A stretch of 64,000 nucleotides of DNA from Candidatus Defluviibacillus avedoerensis (lineage in GTDB: Bacteria; Pseudomonadota; Gammaproteobacteria; Burkholderiales; Burkholderiaceae_C), in NCBI GenBank assembly GCA_016703665.1, contig JADJBS010000006.1, positions 1 to 64,000 of the forward strand, in the 5' to 3' direction. Position numbers and translations under genes: made by a program. Numbering within the stretch: the first letter of the stretch is position 1; each line of letters opens with the position of its first letter. Shown here piece after piece: positions 1 to 8,685 of this stretch. The notes beneath the pieces are model-generated. The model was not told where the DNA came from. It saw nothing but the letters and a program-made list of their open reading frames with translations, and did no database searches.

Positions 1-211
1 CTGCCGCCAGGAGCTTGTCGATACGCAAGTAGGTGTCTGCCGAGGCATTGCCCCCCAAGGCATACGAAACGCTGGCTTCGCGCACATGCAGGCTGGCCGC
101 ATCGGCGTCGGAATACACCGCCACCGTTTGAATGCCCATCTCGTGCGCAGTGCGGATGATGCGCCGGGCAATCTCGCCACGATTGGCGATCAGGAGTTTC
201 TTGATCTTCAT
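1..211 (-). CDS. Acyl-CoA carboxylase biotin carboxylase (alpha) subunit, N-terminal fragment
   Basis: The first 70 residues are visible and begin MKIKKLLIANRGEIARRI, the hallmark N-terminus of biotin carboxylase domains; the rest lies beyond the left edge. The subunit carboxylates biotin with ATP and bicarbonate for transfer to an acyl-CoA. Its ATG overlaps the stop of the upstream acyl-CoA dehydrogenase gene by 4 bp (ATGA), so the two are translationally coupled. The beta subunit is encoded two genes upstream at 1617-3227. By context this is a geranyl-CoA (AtuF-type) or methylcrotonyl-CoA carboxylase alpha subunit; the N-terminus alone cannot tell which. Confidence 0.88.
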   Translation of the reverse strand, partial: MKIKKLLIANRGEIARRIIRTAHEMGIQTVAVYSDADAASLHVREASVSYALGGNASADTYLRIDKLLAA

Positions 212-1383
212 GCTGGCCTTGGTTTCTTCGCAATACCCATGAGCTTGGCGAGGATGCCCATCATGACTTCGTCTGCACCACCGCCAATGGAGGCCAGGCG
301 GCCATCGCGGAACATGCGCGAGACTTTGTTCTCTAGGGTGTAGCCCATGCCGCCCCAAAACTGCAGACAGGTGTCTGGCACGGTGCGGTTCAGCCGCCCA
401 GCCTTCAGCTTGGCCATGCTGGCGAGCTCCAGCACATCCTGGCCGGACACATACAGTTCGCCCGCCCGGTAGGTCAGCGCCCGCAATGACTCGACTTCGG
501 TTTTCAGCTCGGTCAGTTTGAACTGGACCCATTGCTGATCTGCCAGGGTGGAGCCAAACATCTTGCGCTCTTGCGCGTATTCAATCGTCCACTGGATGCA
601 ATTGGTCAGGCTTTGCAGGCAACTGGCGGCGGCCCACAGGCGCTCTTCCTGGAATTGCTGCATCTGGTAGACAAACCCCGCGCCTTCTTGGCCAATGCGG
701 TTGCGCTGAGGCACGCGCACTTCGTCAAAGTACAGCAGGCCCGTGTCGCTGGAATCCATTCCGATCTTGCGGATCTTCTGCGCTACGCTGATGCCGGGGC
801 GCAGCTTGCCGTTTTCACGCAGGGGCACCATCACCAGGGTTTTGTTTTTGTGCGGATTGCCTTCGCCCGTGTTGACCAGCATGCACATCCAGTCAGCCTG
901 CAGGCTGTTGGTGATCCACATTTTTTGGCCGGTGATGACGTAGTCATCTCCATCTTTACGTGCGTAGCTTTTGATACCGGCCACGTCGCTGCCAGCGGCG
1001 GGTTCGCTCACCCCAATGCAGCCGACCATGTCGCCCGCGATGGCAGGGGCCAGAAATTCGGTGCGCAGTTGGTCGCTGCCGAAGCGTGCCAGCGCGGGGG
1101 TACACATATCGGTCTGCACACCAATCGCCATGGGGATGCCACCACAGTGGATATGACCCAAAGTCTCGGCCATGGCCATGCTGTAGGAATAGTCCAGGCC
1201 CGATCCGCCGTAAGCCTCGGGTTTGCACAGGCCCAAAAGGCCCAGCTTGCCCAGGCCTTTGAAGACTTCGTGGGCCGGAAATATCTCGGCGGCTTCCCAT
1301 TCCTCGACATGCGGGTTGATGTGCTCGTCGATATAGCGTTTAAGGGTTTTCTGGACTTCTAGGTGTTCGTGGGTGTATTTCAT
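208..1383 (-). CDS. Acyl-CoA dehydrogenase, citronellyl-CoA dehydrogenase (AtuD)-like
   Basis: A 391-residue soluble flavoprotein of normal acyl-CoA dehydrogenase length that introduces an alpha-beta double bond into an acyl-CoA. Family signatures are visible: GVSEPAAGSDVAG and MWITNS in the middle beta domain, the C-terminal helical domain with FGSTLADQQ, and QFWGGMGYT near residue 345. The N-terminal stretch INPHVEEWEAAE and the tail SIGGGADEVMMGIL recall AtuD citronellyl-CoA dehydrogenase rather than isovaleryl-CoA dehydrogenase; this is recalled similarity, not a search. It sits between the carboxylase beta and alpha genes, the order of Atu (terpene) or Liu (leucine) clusters. A palindromic repeat lies in the 233 bp gap upstream. 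Confidence 0.85.
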   Translation of the reverse strand: MKYTHEHLEVQKTLKRYIDEHINPHVEEWEAAEIFPAHEVFKGLGKLGLLGLCKPEAYGGSGLDYSYSMAMAETLGHIHCGGIPMAIGVQTDMCTPALARFGSDQLRTEFLAPAIAGDMVGCIGVSEPAAGSDVAGIKSYARKDGDDYVITGQKMWITNSLQADWMCMLVNTGEGNPHKNKTLVMVPLRENGKLRPGISVAQKIRKIGMDSSDTGLLYFDEVRVPQRNRIGQEGAGFVYQMQQFQEERLWAAASCLQSLTNCIQWTIEYAQERKMFGSTLADQQWVQFKLTELKTEVESLRALTYRAGELYVSGQDVLELASMAKLKAGRLNRTVPDTCLQFWGGMGYTLENKVSRMFRDGRLASIGGGADEVMMGILAKLMGIAKKPRPA

Positions 1384-1464
1384 GGGATGTCTCCTAGGTT
1401 GGTTTTGTTCAATGGTTTTTTCTGGACGCTTGTGGTATTCGGAGGTCGGTGAGGCTCAAGACTG

Positions 1465-1580
1465 GTGGGTGCTGAGACGCTGGGGTGGGTGCCTCCGCGA
1501 ATGTCCCCCGGGCCTCGCGGCCCTAGGCTGGGCGGGGGACAGCCGCAGAGGTGAGTACCCTGGCGGCATGATCCACCCAC
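1465..1580. repeat. Palindromic hairpin repeat, copy A
   Basis: A roughly 116 bp imperfect palindrome in the gap between the carboxylase beta and dehydrogenase genes. The outer arms pair GTGGGTG at 1465 with CACCCAC near 1580. The inner arms TGTCCCCC and GGGGGACA enclose a loop with its own GGGCC-tcgc-GGCCC stem. The loop core, read on the minus strand, matches the repeats at 31684, 31819 and 46200. Lying inside an operon, it could stabilise or attenuate the mRNA; that is inference. Confidence 0.75.
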
Positions 1581-1616
1581 AAACCTCAAACATATGTGAA
1601 CGATCAACCAGCATCA

Positions 1617-3227
1617 TCACATCCGAGCCACGCCAAACTGCATAGGGCGCACGTTACGGGCAGCAGCCTGCGCACAAATGTCCAGACACTGCGCCAGCAC
1701 CGCCCGCGTGTCACGCGGATCGATCACGCCGTCGTCGAGCATCAAGCCGCTGGTATAGAGCGCATCCGCTTGCCGCTCAAACAGTTGAACAATCTTGTCA
1801 AACTGCGCCTGGCTGGCCGATGGATCAGGCTCTATACCTTTGCGTTTGAGGCCTGCCTCCATCACGATCTGCATGGTGCGGGCTGCCTGCTCGCCGCCCA
1901 TCACAGCCGTCTTGGCGCTGGGCCAGCTGAACAGAAAGTGCGGCTCATAGGCGCGACCACACATGCCGTAGTTGCCCGCACCAAAACTCGCACCGCACTG
2001 GATGGTGATCTGCGGCACGGTGGCATTGCTGACCGCCTGGATCATCTTGCTGCCATGCTTGATCATGCCGCCCTGCTCGCTGTCTTTGCCCACCATGTAG
2101 CCGGTGGTGTTTTGCAGATAGATGATGGGGTGACCCAACTGGCACATCCACTGAATGAAGTGCGTGGCCTTGTTGGCACCCGCCACATCGATAGGCCCGT
2201 TGTTGCTGATGAAGCCCACCGGGTGGCCTTCGATATTGGCCTGCACGCACAGGGTTTGCGGGCCGAACAGGGGCTTGAACTCCAGCAGATCTGAGTCGTC
2301 GGTTATGCGAACCATCACCTCGCGCATGTCCACCGTTTCTCTGTGATGTTCAGGCATCAGGGTCAGCAATTCATCAACTGAAAATTTCGGAGAAACTCCA
2401 CTTTTCATAGCAACACTTGGCCACCCAGTGCGCCGTAGCAGGTCTTTTGCAATACCCAAAGCCTGTCGATCGTCCTCCGCCAGGTATTCCCCCAGGCCCG
2501 AGACACTGGTATGCATCTCGGCACCGCCCAGTTCTTCTTCGGTGGCGACCTCGCCGGTCGCGGCCAAGAGCAGTGGCGGACCTGCCAGAAACGCGCGCGA
2601 CCTACCCCTCCCCATGATGACAACATCGGACAAGCCGGGCATGTAGGCACCCCCTGCCGTGCCTGAGCCATGCTGCACCGTGATGACGGGCAGGCCTGCC
2701 GCAGACAGGCGAGCCAGATTGCGAAAAAGCGCACCACCCAGCACAAAGCCCTCCACCCGGTACTTCATCAAATTGGCACCTGCGCTCTCGACCAAATGCA
2801 CAAAGGGCAAGCGGTTCTGCAGGGCGATCTCCTGCGCACGAAGGGCTTTTTCGCGACCCATGTGCTGAATGGCCCCCGCATCGATGCCAGAGTCGCTGGC
2901 CAATATCATGCAGCGCACACCGCTGATAAACCCGATCCCCGCAATCATGCCGCCGCCAGGAATAGAGTCGTCAGCCTTCGGCGTGTCCTGCATGTAGCCC
3001 GCAATGGATGCCAGTGGCAAATAGGGCGTACCAGGGTCCAGCAGCAGTGCAACACGCTCACGCGGCAGCAACTGGCCACGTTTGTCAAAGGTGGGTTTGG
3101 ATTTTGCCGACGTTTTTGCAGCCCGTTCTTCTAGCGTACGAAGTGCGGCAATGCGTGCCAACATCGACTCTCGCCGCGCCAGCGCCTGGGGGCTTTGCGG
3201 GTTCCAACTTGAAGTAAAAGAACTCAT
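1617..3227 (-). CDS. Acyl-CoA carboxylase carboxyltransferase (beta) subunit, geranyl-/methylcrotonyl-CoA type
   Basis: At 536 residues this is the standard length of MccB/AtuC/PccB carboxyltransferases, which move the carboxyl group from carboxybiotin to an acyl-CoA. The N-terminal crotonase-like half has GGGMIAGIGFISG and QHGSGTAGGAYMPG; the C-terminal half has NNGPIDVAGANKATHF and the oxyanion-type stretch GASFGAGNYGMCGRAYEPHF. The MccB/AtuC subtype is favoured over propionyl-CoA carboxylase by the neighbouring acyl-CoA dehydrogenase and SDR and by the YGMCGRAY motif. Its ATG overlaps the SDR stop by 4 bp. Substrate (geranyl-CoA or 3-methylcrotonyl-CoA) is not settled by sequence alone. 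Confidence 0.88.
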   Translation of the reverse strand: MSSFTSSWNPQSPQALARRESMLARIAALRTLEERAAKTSAKSKPTFDKRGQLLPRERVALLLDPGTPYLPLASIAGYMQDTPKADDSIPGGGMIAGIGFISGVRCMILASDSGIDAGAIQHMGREKALRAQEIALQNRLPFVHLVESAGANLMKYRVEGFVLGGALFRNLARLSAAGLPVITVQHGSGTAGGAYMPGLSDVVIMGRGRSRAFLAGPPLLLAATGEVATEEELGGAEMHTSVSGLGEYLAEDDRQALGIAKDLLRRTGWPSVAMKSGVSPKFSVDELLTLMPEHHRETVDMREVMVRITDDSDLLEFKPLFGPQTLCVQANIEGHPVGFISNNGPIDVAGANKATHFIQWMCQLGHPIIYLQNTTGYMVGKDSEQGGMIKHGSKMIQAVSNATVPQITIQCGASFGAGNYGMCGRAYEPHFLFSWPSAKTAVMGGEQAARTMQIVMEAGLKRKGIEPDPSASQAQFDKIVQLFERQADALYTSGLMLDDGVIDPRDTRAVLAQCLDICAQAAARNVRPMQFGVARM

Positions 3228-4117
3228 GCCTGAAAAACCTTGGGAGTGTTGTACCGATGAAATCCATCAAACGGCTTGATGGCATTGCGCTTTTGCACCT
3301 CTTCGCTGGCCGTGAAATTACCCCAACCCTGGCGAACCTGGGGCCGGGCGCCGTCTATGCGCATCACCGTGCCGCTGATAAAACTTGCCGCCGGACTGAG
3401 CAAAAACACGATACCGGCTGAGGTTTCGGCCTCGTTGCCATACCGGCCCAAGGGTACGGTCAGGCGGTTGGCTTTCAGCATGGGCGCCGCCTCGGGTGGA
3501 TAGTGATCCATACCGCTGGAGGCGATATAGCCAGGTGCCACAGCGTTCACCCTCACACCATTCTTGGCCCACTCCAGTGCAGCGGTTTCGGTCAAGCTCA
3601 CCATCCCGGCACGTGCAGCGCCACTGTGGCCCATACCTGGCATGGAGCCCCAAATATCAGCCACCACATTGACGATGGCGCCGCCGTTCGCCTCCATGGC
3701 CTGTACATAGCATTCGCGCGCCATCAAAAAACCGCCTGTCAAGTTGGTTGCCACCACTGCGTCCCACCCTTTGAGACCGATCTTTTCCAGCGGCGTGATG
3801 TACTGGCCGCCTGCGTTGTTGACAAGTCCATCAATGCGCCCGTGCTGAGCCACGATGGCCGCAACGGTCGCCTTGACCGTGTCTTCTTGCCGAATGTCGC
3901 AGACATGTAAGCTGGGTTGGGGGGTGGCCGGGTTATCGGACACGATCTCAGCCGCCACCGACTCCAGTTTCTCGAGCTTGCGCCCCACCAGCACCACTTG
4001 TGCGCCCAGCGCAGCCAGTTCATGTGCGGTGCAGCGGCCAATGCCTGAGCCCCCCCCCGTCACCACCATTACCGTGCCTGCGAAAGCATTGGCTTTGAAA
4101 ATCGATCTGTAACTCAT
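3224..4117 (-). CDS. SDR-fold 2-enoyl/2,4-dienoyl-CoA reductase-like protein lacking YxxxK
   Basis: A 297-residue Rossmann protein with the NAD(P) loop TGGGSGIG and the NNAGG motif. Where classical SDRs have the catalytic YxxxK, it reads GHSGAARAGMVSLTETAALEW. That substitution is typical of dienoyl-CoA reductase and peroxisomal trans-2-enoyl-CoA reductase types, and of the SDRs in Atu clusters. The tail has PQVRQGWGN. The start at 4117 (MSYRSIF) is preferred over an upstream in-frame codon at 4207 because it overlaps the TetR stop as ATGA and places the Rossmann motif correctly. It probably handles an unsaturated acyl-CoA intermediate in this operon. Confidence 0.82.
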   Translation of the reverse strand: MSYRSIFKANAFAGTVMVVTGGGSGIGRCTAHELAALGAQVVLVGRKLEKLESVAAEIVSDNPATPQPSLHVCDIRQEDTVKATVAAIVAQHGRIDGLVNNAGGQYITPLEKIGLKGWDAVVATNLTGGFLMARECYVQAMEANGGAIVNVVADIWGSMPGMGHSGAARAGMVSLTETAALEWAKNGVRVNAVAPGYIASSGMDHYPPEAAPMLKANRLTVPLGRYGNEAETSAGIVFLLSPAASFISGTVMRIDGARPQVRQGWGNFTASEEVQKRNAIKPFDGFHRYNTPKVFQA

Positions 4118-4800
4118 GCGGTTTCCTGAATGAATAAAGCCATGGCAGCCTGGGCCAGGGTGTCGAGAGAAGCGCTCTTGGACCGGTCGTACCACTGAAC
4201 AGACCAATTGAGCGCACCAAAGATCAGCAAGCGTGAGAGCTTCACATCTGCCTTGAGAAGACCCTGCCCATGCAACGCCTGGAGCAGTGGCACCCAGGGC
4301 GCTTCATATTCGCCCTGCAGGGTGGCCATCAACCCACGCTGGGCCTGGCTGAGCGAGCGCGATTCATAAAGCATCACCGGGATGAAATCGCTGCCCGGCC
4401 CAAGAAGCACGTCAAAATGATTGCGCACCAGCACGGCCAGTTTTTCGCGTGCATTGGGCTCACCGGTTTCGGCCGCCTTAAGGGCTGCGTCTTGACGGGC
4501 AATCGCGGCACGCATGCCCTCCTCCATCACCGCGCAAAGCAGGGCACTTTTGCTTTCAAAATGATAGAACGGTGAGCCGCTGTGCATACCGACCGCTGCA
4601 GCAATGTCGCGAGTGCTGGTGGCATCAAACCCTTGAGTGCGAAACAGCTTGGCAGCGGCGGCAATAAGGACCTTTCGGCGGTTACCGTCGTCGCGCTCGT
4701 CCGCAGTTTTGCGTGGGCGTCCACGCGGGCGTTTGGCCGCATTCACCAGCCCCGAGGCGCGTGAATCAGAAATCTCAAGTAAAGGACTGGAATGCGACAT
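4114..4800 (-). CDS. TetR/AcrR-family repressor of the acyl-CoA carboxylase operon
   Basis: A 228-residue regulator with an AT-hook-like basic stretch KRPRGRPRKTADERD, then the TetR HTH (LFRTQGFDATSTRDIAAAVG) and YHFESKSALL around residues 40-85. The C-terminal ligand-binding half is less conserved. It is the first gene of the five-gene operon and overlaps the SDR start by 4 bp. The start at 4800 (MSHSSPLL) is chosen over a TTG at 4818. A long near-palindrome lies just upstream (4822-4863), consistent with autoregulation and release by an acyl-CoA, as for AtuR/LiuQ/PsrA-type regulators. Confidence 0.82.
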   Translation of the reverse strand: MSHSSPLLEISDSRASGLVNAAKRPRGRPRKTADERDDGNRRKVLIAAAAKLFRTQGFDATSTRDIAAAVGMHSGSPFYHFESKSALLCAVMEEGMRAAIARQDAALKAAETGEPNAREKLAVLVRNHFDVLLGPGSDFIPVMLYESRSLSQAQRGLMATLQGEYEAPWVPLLQALHGQGLLKADVKLSRLLIFGALNWSVQWYDRSKSASLDTLAQAAMALFIQETA

Positions 4801-4821
4801 TGCGCCGCACAATAGCAAAGC

Positions 4822-4863
4822 TTGGTATTTTTAGCAAGCGTTTGCTTTTTAAAAATATACCAA
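4822..4863. promoter_or_regulatory. Predicted operator for the adjacent TetR regulator
   Basis: A 42 bp near-palindrome begins TTGGTAT and ends ATACCAA. Its core AGCAAGCGTTTGCT is palindromic except for one G/A pair. It lies about 20 bp upstream of the TetR start, in the promoter region of the operon, so it is the natural binding site for that repressor. Binding is inferred from position and symmetry only. Confidence 0.6.
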
Positions 4864-4881
4864 CGGAGTCCAACAGGCGAC

Positions 4882-6726
4882 TCAGGTCGCCTGAGAGGGC
4901 GGCAAAGGCAGTCGTAACACCAGGCTGGTTTCACCAGGCGCTGAGGTGACCTGCAGTTGGCCGCCAATGGATTCTGATCGCAAGCGCATGCTGCTCAAGC
5001 CTTTGCCCGTCCCATCCGTGCCAAAGCGCTCAACATCAAAGCCTTTGCCGTTGTCCGTGACTTTGATTTCAATGTGCGCTTGGTCACCCTCTTGGACCAA
5101 GGTGGCAGACAGGCACCCCTTGCTGGCCTCAGCATGCACCATCATGTTGGTAAAAGCCTCCAGCAGCAGCATCTGCAACTGGTAGGCCTGCTTGACGGTC
5201 CAATGCGGCATGGTTGGCAAGCGCTGCACATCCCACGCCAGGGCAATGCCTGCCGCCTTGAGTCGCGGCGCCAGCCGATACCGAACCGCCCCCAGCATGG
5301 ACGGGATGTCCCCTTCCGTTTCCTGCATGGCGTCCACGGTCACTTTCATGTGATCAATCGCGTCGCGGAGGTGGTTGACCAACTCTGCCTTGTCGGTGGA
5401 AGGGTTTTGGGCAATGAGTAAGGCACCCGCCAGCTGACTCCCAAGCCCGTCATGCAGATCCCGCATCAGGCGTTGACGCTCCTCAGTGGCACCACGCTCT
5501 TTTTCGGCATACCGTTCCCGATCAAACGCAGCGCTGAGTTCGACACTGCGTCGCCCCAGTTGTTGGCTAAGCGACGCATTCAATTCCACCAAGGCCAGAT
5601 CCGACTTTCGCACGCGTTCGACCGCAATCCAGACAAAGGAAAGCCCAAGCACTACCCAGGCAAACCGAAGCCAGGACGAGGATACATAGGCGTCAATGGA
5701 CAGGATGAAGACGTAGCCATCACGGACACCGCACAACACAAGCAATACAAACACCGATGCTATAAGCACCTGGACTGGGCGTCGCCCGCTCCAGGCGTTT
5801 CGCACACTGATCCAGGCCAGAAGCAGGACAAATGAGAGCAGTACCAACATGAAAACCTGCACCACCACAGGCGCCCACTCAAATACCGCTACCGTGGCCA
5901 TCAAGGGCGCTGCGGCCAGCATGCCATTCAGAATACGCGTGAGCACAGGCGTATCCGAGTCCAGCAGGGGTAGCATGGCCTTGTACATGAGTGGCACCGA
6001 AAGCATCAGGGGCATCCTGTAAAGCAACAAAGGCATCCATGGCCATGGGATCAGGTCTTGGTCAACCAGTGTTCGCAAGGTCAGCAAGGTCCACAATAGC
6101 TCCGACAGGCCATACCAAAGGTAAGGCGCCTCCCTAAGCCGGATCCACATCAGAATGCCGAAAAGGCCCAGCACCGCCGTCACGGCACCGAGAAAGCGGC
6201 GCGACGATACCTCCAGAAACTGTCGCCAGACGAACAAGGGCCGAATCTCTTCGGTTGGCCCCCAGAACACATGGGACAGGCCGCCATATTTACCTGGCAC
6301 AGCTACGATGGCAACCTCAACCTCAGAAAGGGCCGTGATGTGCTCTTGCGGCACCACAATCAATGCGGGCTCACTGGTGAACTCATCCGGCCCACTTAGT
6401 GCGGAACCGGTGGAGCGAAAAATCTCCCGACCATTCACCTTGACGCTGTACTGGTTGCCCACACGCGGCATGTGCAGGGCATAGGCGTGCGCAGATCCGT
6501 CCCATGGGAGCCGCATGACAAACCGCGCCTCGCCACCTCGCGGGCCATGCAACTTGTCCCAGTCATAGGGAAGCGATACTTTGGGATTGACCGAAATAGT
6601 CCCTCCAACGGCCAATGTCATTTCAGCGGTGGCGACCTCGGTCACTGCTGCATGGGCAGGGCCTGAAAGTATGACTGCACCGCTCACCAGGATCAGCGTC
6701 AGGCACCAGAGGTATCGGAAAAACAT
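4882..6726 (-). CDS. 7TM sensor histidine kinase (7TMR-DISM-like, NarL/HisKA_3 type)
   Basis: A 614-residue membrane kinase. Residues 1-27 form a signal peptide ending SGPAHA. Residues about 28-175 form a periplasmic beta-rich domain (PRVGNQYSVKVNGREIFRS) resembling the DISMED2 sensor domain, then about seven hydrophobic helices to residue 380 and a coiled coil. The HisKA_3 H-box is LMRDLHDGLGSQL with His425; the HATPase has Asn527 (FTNMMVHAEAS) and DNGKGFD at 558. It autophosphorylates and feeds the LuxR-type regulator encoded 2 bp upstream. DISMED2 domains are thought to bind carbohydrates, which fits the nearby glycosidase; the ligand is inferred. Confidence 0.87.
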   Translation of the reverse strand: MFFRYLWCLTLILVSGAVILSGPAHAAVTEVATAEMTLAVGGTISVNPKVSLPYDWDKLHGPRGGEARFVMRLPWDGSAHAYALHMPRVGNQYSVKVNGREIFRSTGSALSGPDEFTSEPALIVVPQEHITALSEVEVAIVAVPGKYGGLSHVFWGPTEEIRPLFVWRQFLEVSSRRFLGAVTAVLGLFGILMWIRLREAPYLWYGLSELLWTLLTLRTLVDQDLIPWPWMPLLLYRMPLMLSVPLMYKAMLPLLDSDTPVLTRILNGMLAAAPLMATVAVFEWAPVVVQVFMLVLLSFVLLLAWISVRNAWSGRRPVQVLIASVFVLLVLCGVRDGYVFILSIDAYVSSSWLRFAWVVLGLSFVWIAVERVRKSDLALVELNASLSQQLGRRSVELSAAFDRERYAEKERGATEERQRLMRDLHDGLGSQLAGALLIAQNPSTDKAELVNHLRDAIDHMKVTVDAMQETEGDIPSMLGAVRYRLAPRLKAAGIALAWDVQRLPTMPHWTVKQAYQLQMLLLEAFTNMMVHAEASKGCLSATLVQEGDQAHIEIKVTDNGKGFDVERFGTDGTGKGLSSMRLRSESIGGQLQVTSAPGETSLVLRLPLPPSQAT

Positions 6727-6728
6727 GG

Positions 6729-7436
6729 CTAGAAGGGTTGCAACAGACCTGCCCGCAGCAACCCCAGCTTGTGCGCTTCAAACACAGCCTCTCCTCTGGA
6801 ATGCACCGACAGCTTGCTGTAAATGTGCTTGACATGGGTTTGAACCGTGTTAACTGACACCCCCAGCAATTTGGAGATTTCGGCATAGGTATAGCCACGG
6901 GCAATCAGGTCGAGCGTGTCCAACTCGCGCTCGCTCAAGCTCACCTCATTCGATACAGGTATCTCTCGCGGGACCTGGTCAGGAGCTGGAGCGCCTCGCG
7001 AATGACGCGCCAGGAGCTTACGGGCAACCAGAGGACTCATGGGAGATCCGCCATTGCGCAAATCGTCAACAAACTGGGCTACGTCGATTTCATCAGAATC
7101 CTTGAGGATGTACCCCAAGGCACCTGCATCAATGGAGGCAATCACGTTCTTTTCATCACCGAACATGGTGATGACCATGATGTCGCACTCAGGGTGGGTT
7201 GCGGCGCAATAACGGATAACGTCAATGCCTGAGCCATCTGGCAAGCCCAAGTCCGTTAACAGCACATCAGGCTGATGAGCTGCCAGCCAATCGAGTGCCG
7301 CTTTCTTGGTGGCCAAAGCAGCATTCAGTGAAAGGCCTGATGCTGCTGAGATGGAGTCGCAAAGAAGACCCCGGACAACCGGATCATCTTCCACCACCAC
7401 CACGTTGACTGCGTTTGAAATTAACGGATTTGACAT
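6729..7436 (-). CDS. LuxR/NarL-family response regulator
   Basis: The 235-residue form starts at MSNPLIS. The receiver domain covers about residues 11-130, with acidic pocket VVEDDP, phospho-acceptor Asp62 in LLTDLGLPDG and Lys in LGYILKDSDE. The C-terminal LuxR HTH covers about 165-225 (LSERELDTLDLIARGYTYAEI, SVNTVQTHVKHIYSKLSV). It is the partner of the kinase encoded immediately downstream. The ORF stays open to 7505, so a longer start (7496 or 7505) is possible; 7436 places the receiver at the normal distance from the N-terminus. The gene follows the GH5 glycosidase gene by about 115 bp, or 46 bp if the long start is used. Confidence 0.88.
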   Translation of the reverse strand: MSNPLISNAVNVVVVEDDPVVRGLLCDSISAASGLSLNAALATKKAALDWLAAHQPDVLLTDLGLPDGSGIDVIRYCAATHPECDIMVITMFGDEKNVIASIDAGALGYILKDSDEIDVAQFVDDLRNGGSPMSPLVARKLLARHSRGAPAPDQVPREIPVSNEVSLSERELDTLDLIARGYTYAEISKLLGVSVNTVQTHVKHIYSKLSVHSRGEAVFEAHKLGLLRAGLLQPF

Positions 7437-7551
7437 CTGGAATCTTGAGGATCTGACACGCCCAGCTGGACTGTCTACAACCTCACATTTGGCCATAAGT
7501 CGCATTCAATTCAGTCCCATAAACAGGTGATACCGGCCCCGATCTCGCTAT

Positions 7552-8676
7552 TCAAGGTTGAGGCATGGGCCTGGTACCAGGGAGCAATACGCCCATCAAT
7601 TCGCTTTTGAACTTTCGTGTTTCTGGGTCATACACCCCAAACCCTGCCGCGAGTTCCCAATAGGCCCACCCGAAGCCGCGCAGCTCCATTTCTTCGCGCA
7701 TGATTTGGGTGAACCGAACACGGGCCGCCATGTCTGCCTTTTCATACGCGCCAAACTCACCCACAAAAATGGGATAGCGATTCTGATCGGACCAACGTTT
7801 GGCGGTATCAAGTGGCTGCAGCATCTCTTCCCTTTGGGCTGCATCGCAGCAGCTCACGCCCGTGGGCAGCACGGGATCAATCCATGTTGCGCCCTGGTGA
7901 CTGAACTTGAACGGCGCATAGTTGTGGATGGTGACGATCAAATTCGCGTCATTGGGCAAACGTAAATCAGCCAGGGCATCAGCATTGTTCCATTGGACTG
8001 GCCCAATCATCAAAACTCGTAGCGGATTGCTTTTGCGCACAGCGGCGGTGGCACGGGCCATCACTTCGTTCCAGTGCGGGCCGTCCAGCAGTTTGTGGGG
8101 CTCGTTGTAAATCTCAAAGATCAGCTTGTCACTCTTGCCGGCAAAGCGCTGGGCAATCTGCGCCCACAAGGCCAGGAACCGCTCATCGCTCAGGCTGGTG
8201 TTTTGTGGCTCGTCACCCTTGTCGGGGGCATCACCGTCCAGCGCCCGGTAGTGATGCATGTTGAGCACCACGTACACGCCTTTGGCCAGCAGTTTGTCAA
8301 CCACACTCTCCACCCGGTTGGCAAAGGCCACATCCAGCCGAAACGGTCGTTTGGTGGCGGCATGGTTGCTCCAGCGCACCGGCAAGCGCACAGTCTGGAA
8401 ACCCGCCTGGGTAACAGCATCCAGGAAATCTGGGCGTAAGGTCAAGCCCCAGTCACCTTCATTGGGGGCTTCGAGCATGTTGCCAAAGTTGATACCGCGC
8501 CCCAGGGCTTTGGCCACTTGAAACGCTTGGGCTGAGGCGCCTGGCGGTCTGTCATTCGCCATAGGTGGATAGGCGTCCAGGTTGCCCCGCATGGGGCTGG
8601 CACAGCCGGCCATGATCATCACAATCACAAGGTTGAACCAGAGACCCAGATTCCAGAGTGGCGAATTCGTTTGCAT
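7552..8676 (-). CDS. Glycoside hydrolase family 5 (endoglucanase-like) lipoprotein
   Basis: A 374-residue GH5 TIM-barrel enzyme. The N-terminus has a hydrophobic segment ending in a lipobox (VMIMAGC), so it is probably a lipoprotein. The barrel starts LGRGINFGNMLEAPNEGDWG. The general acid lies in FEIYNEPHK and the nucleophile Glu in FVGEFGAYEKADMA, the two GH5 catalytic glutamates; YWELAAGFGVYD closes the barrel. It probably cleaves beta-1,4-glucan or a related beta-glycan. It is not next to a cellulose synthase cluster (unlike bcsZ) but lies between an MFS exporter gene (9 bp) and a two-component pair, all co-oriented. Confidence 0.85.
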   Translation of the reverse strand: MQTNSPLWNLGLWFNLVIVMIMAGCASPMRGNLDAYPPMANDRPPGASAQAFQVAKALGRGINFGNMLEAPNEGDWGLTLRPDFLDAVTQAGFQTVRLPVRWSNHAATKRPFRLDVAFANRVESVVDKLLAKGVYVVLNMHHYRALDGDAPDKGDEPQNTSLSDERFLALWAQIAQRFAGKSDKLIFEIYNEPHKLLDGPHWNEVMARATAAVRKSNPLRVLMIGPVQWNNADALADLRLPNDANLIVTIHNYAPFKFSHQGATWIDPVLPTGVSCCDAAQREEMLQPLDTAKRWSDQNRYPIFVGEFGAYEKADMAARVRFTQIMREEMELRGFGWAYWELAAGFGVYDPETRKFKSELMGVLLPGTRPMPQP

Positions 8677-8685
8677 GCCAGCATG

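Noticed and set aside
4118..4207. Longer start of the first SDR at 4207
   Set aside because: It would overlap TetR by about 90 bp; MSYRSIF with the ATGA overlap fits the operon pattern.
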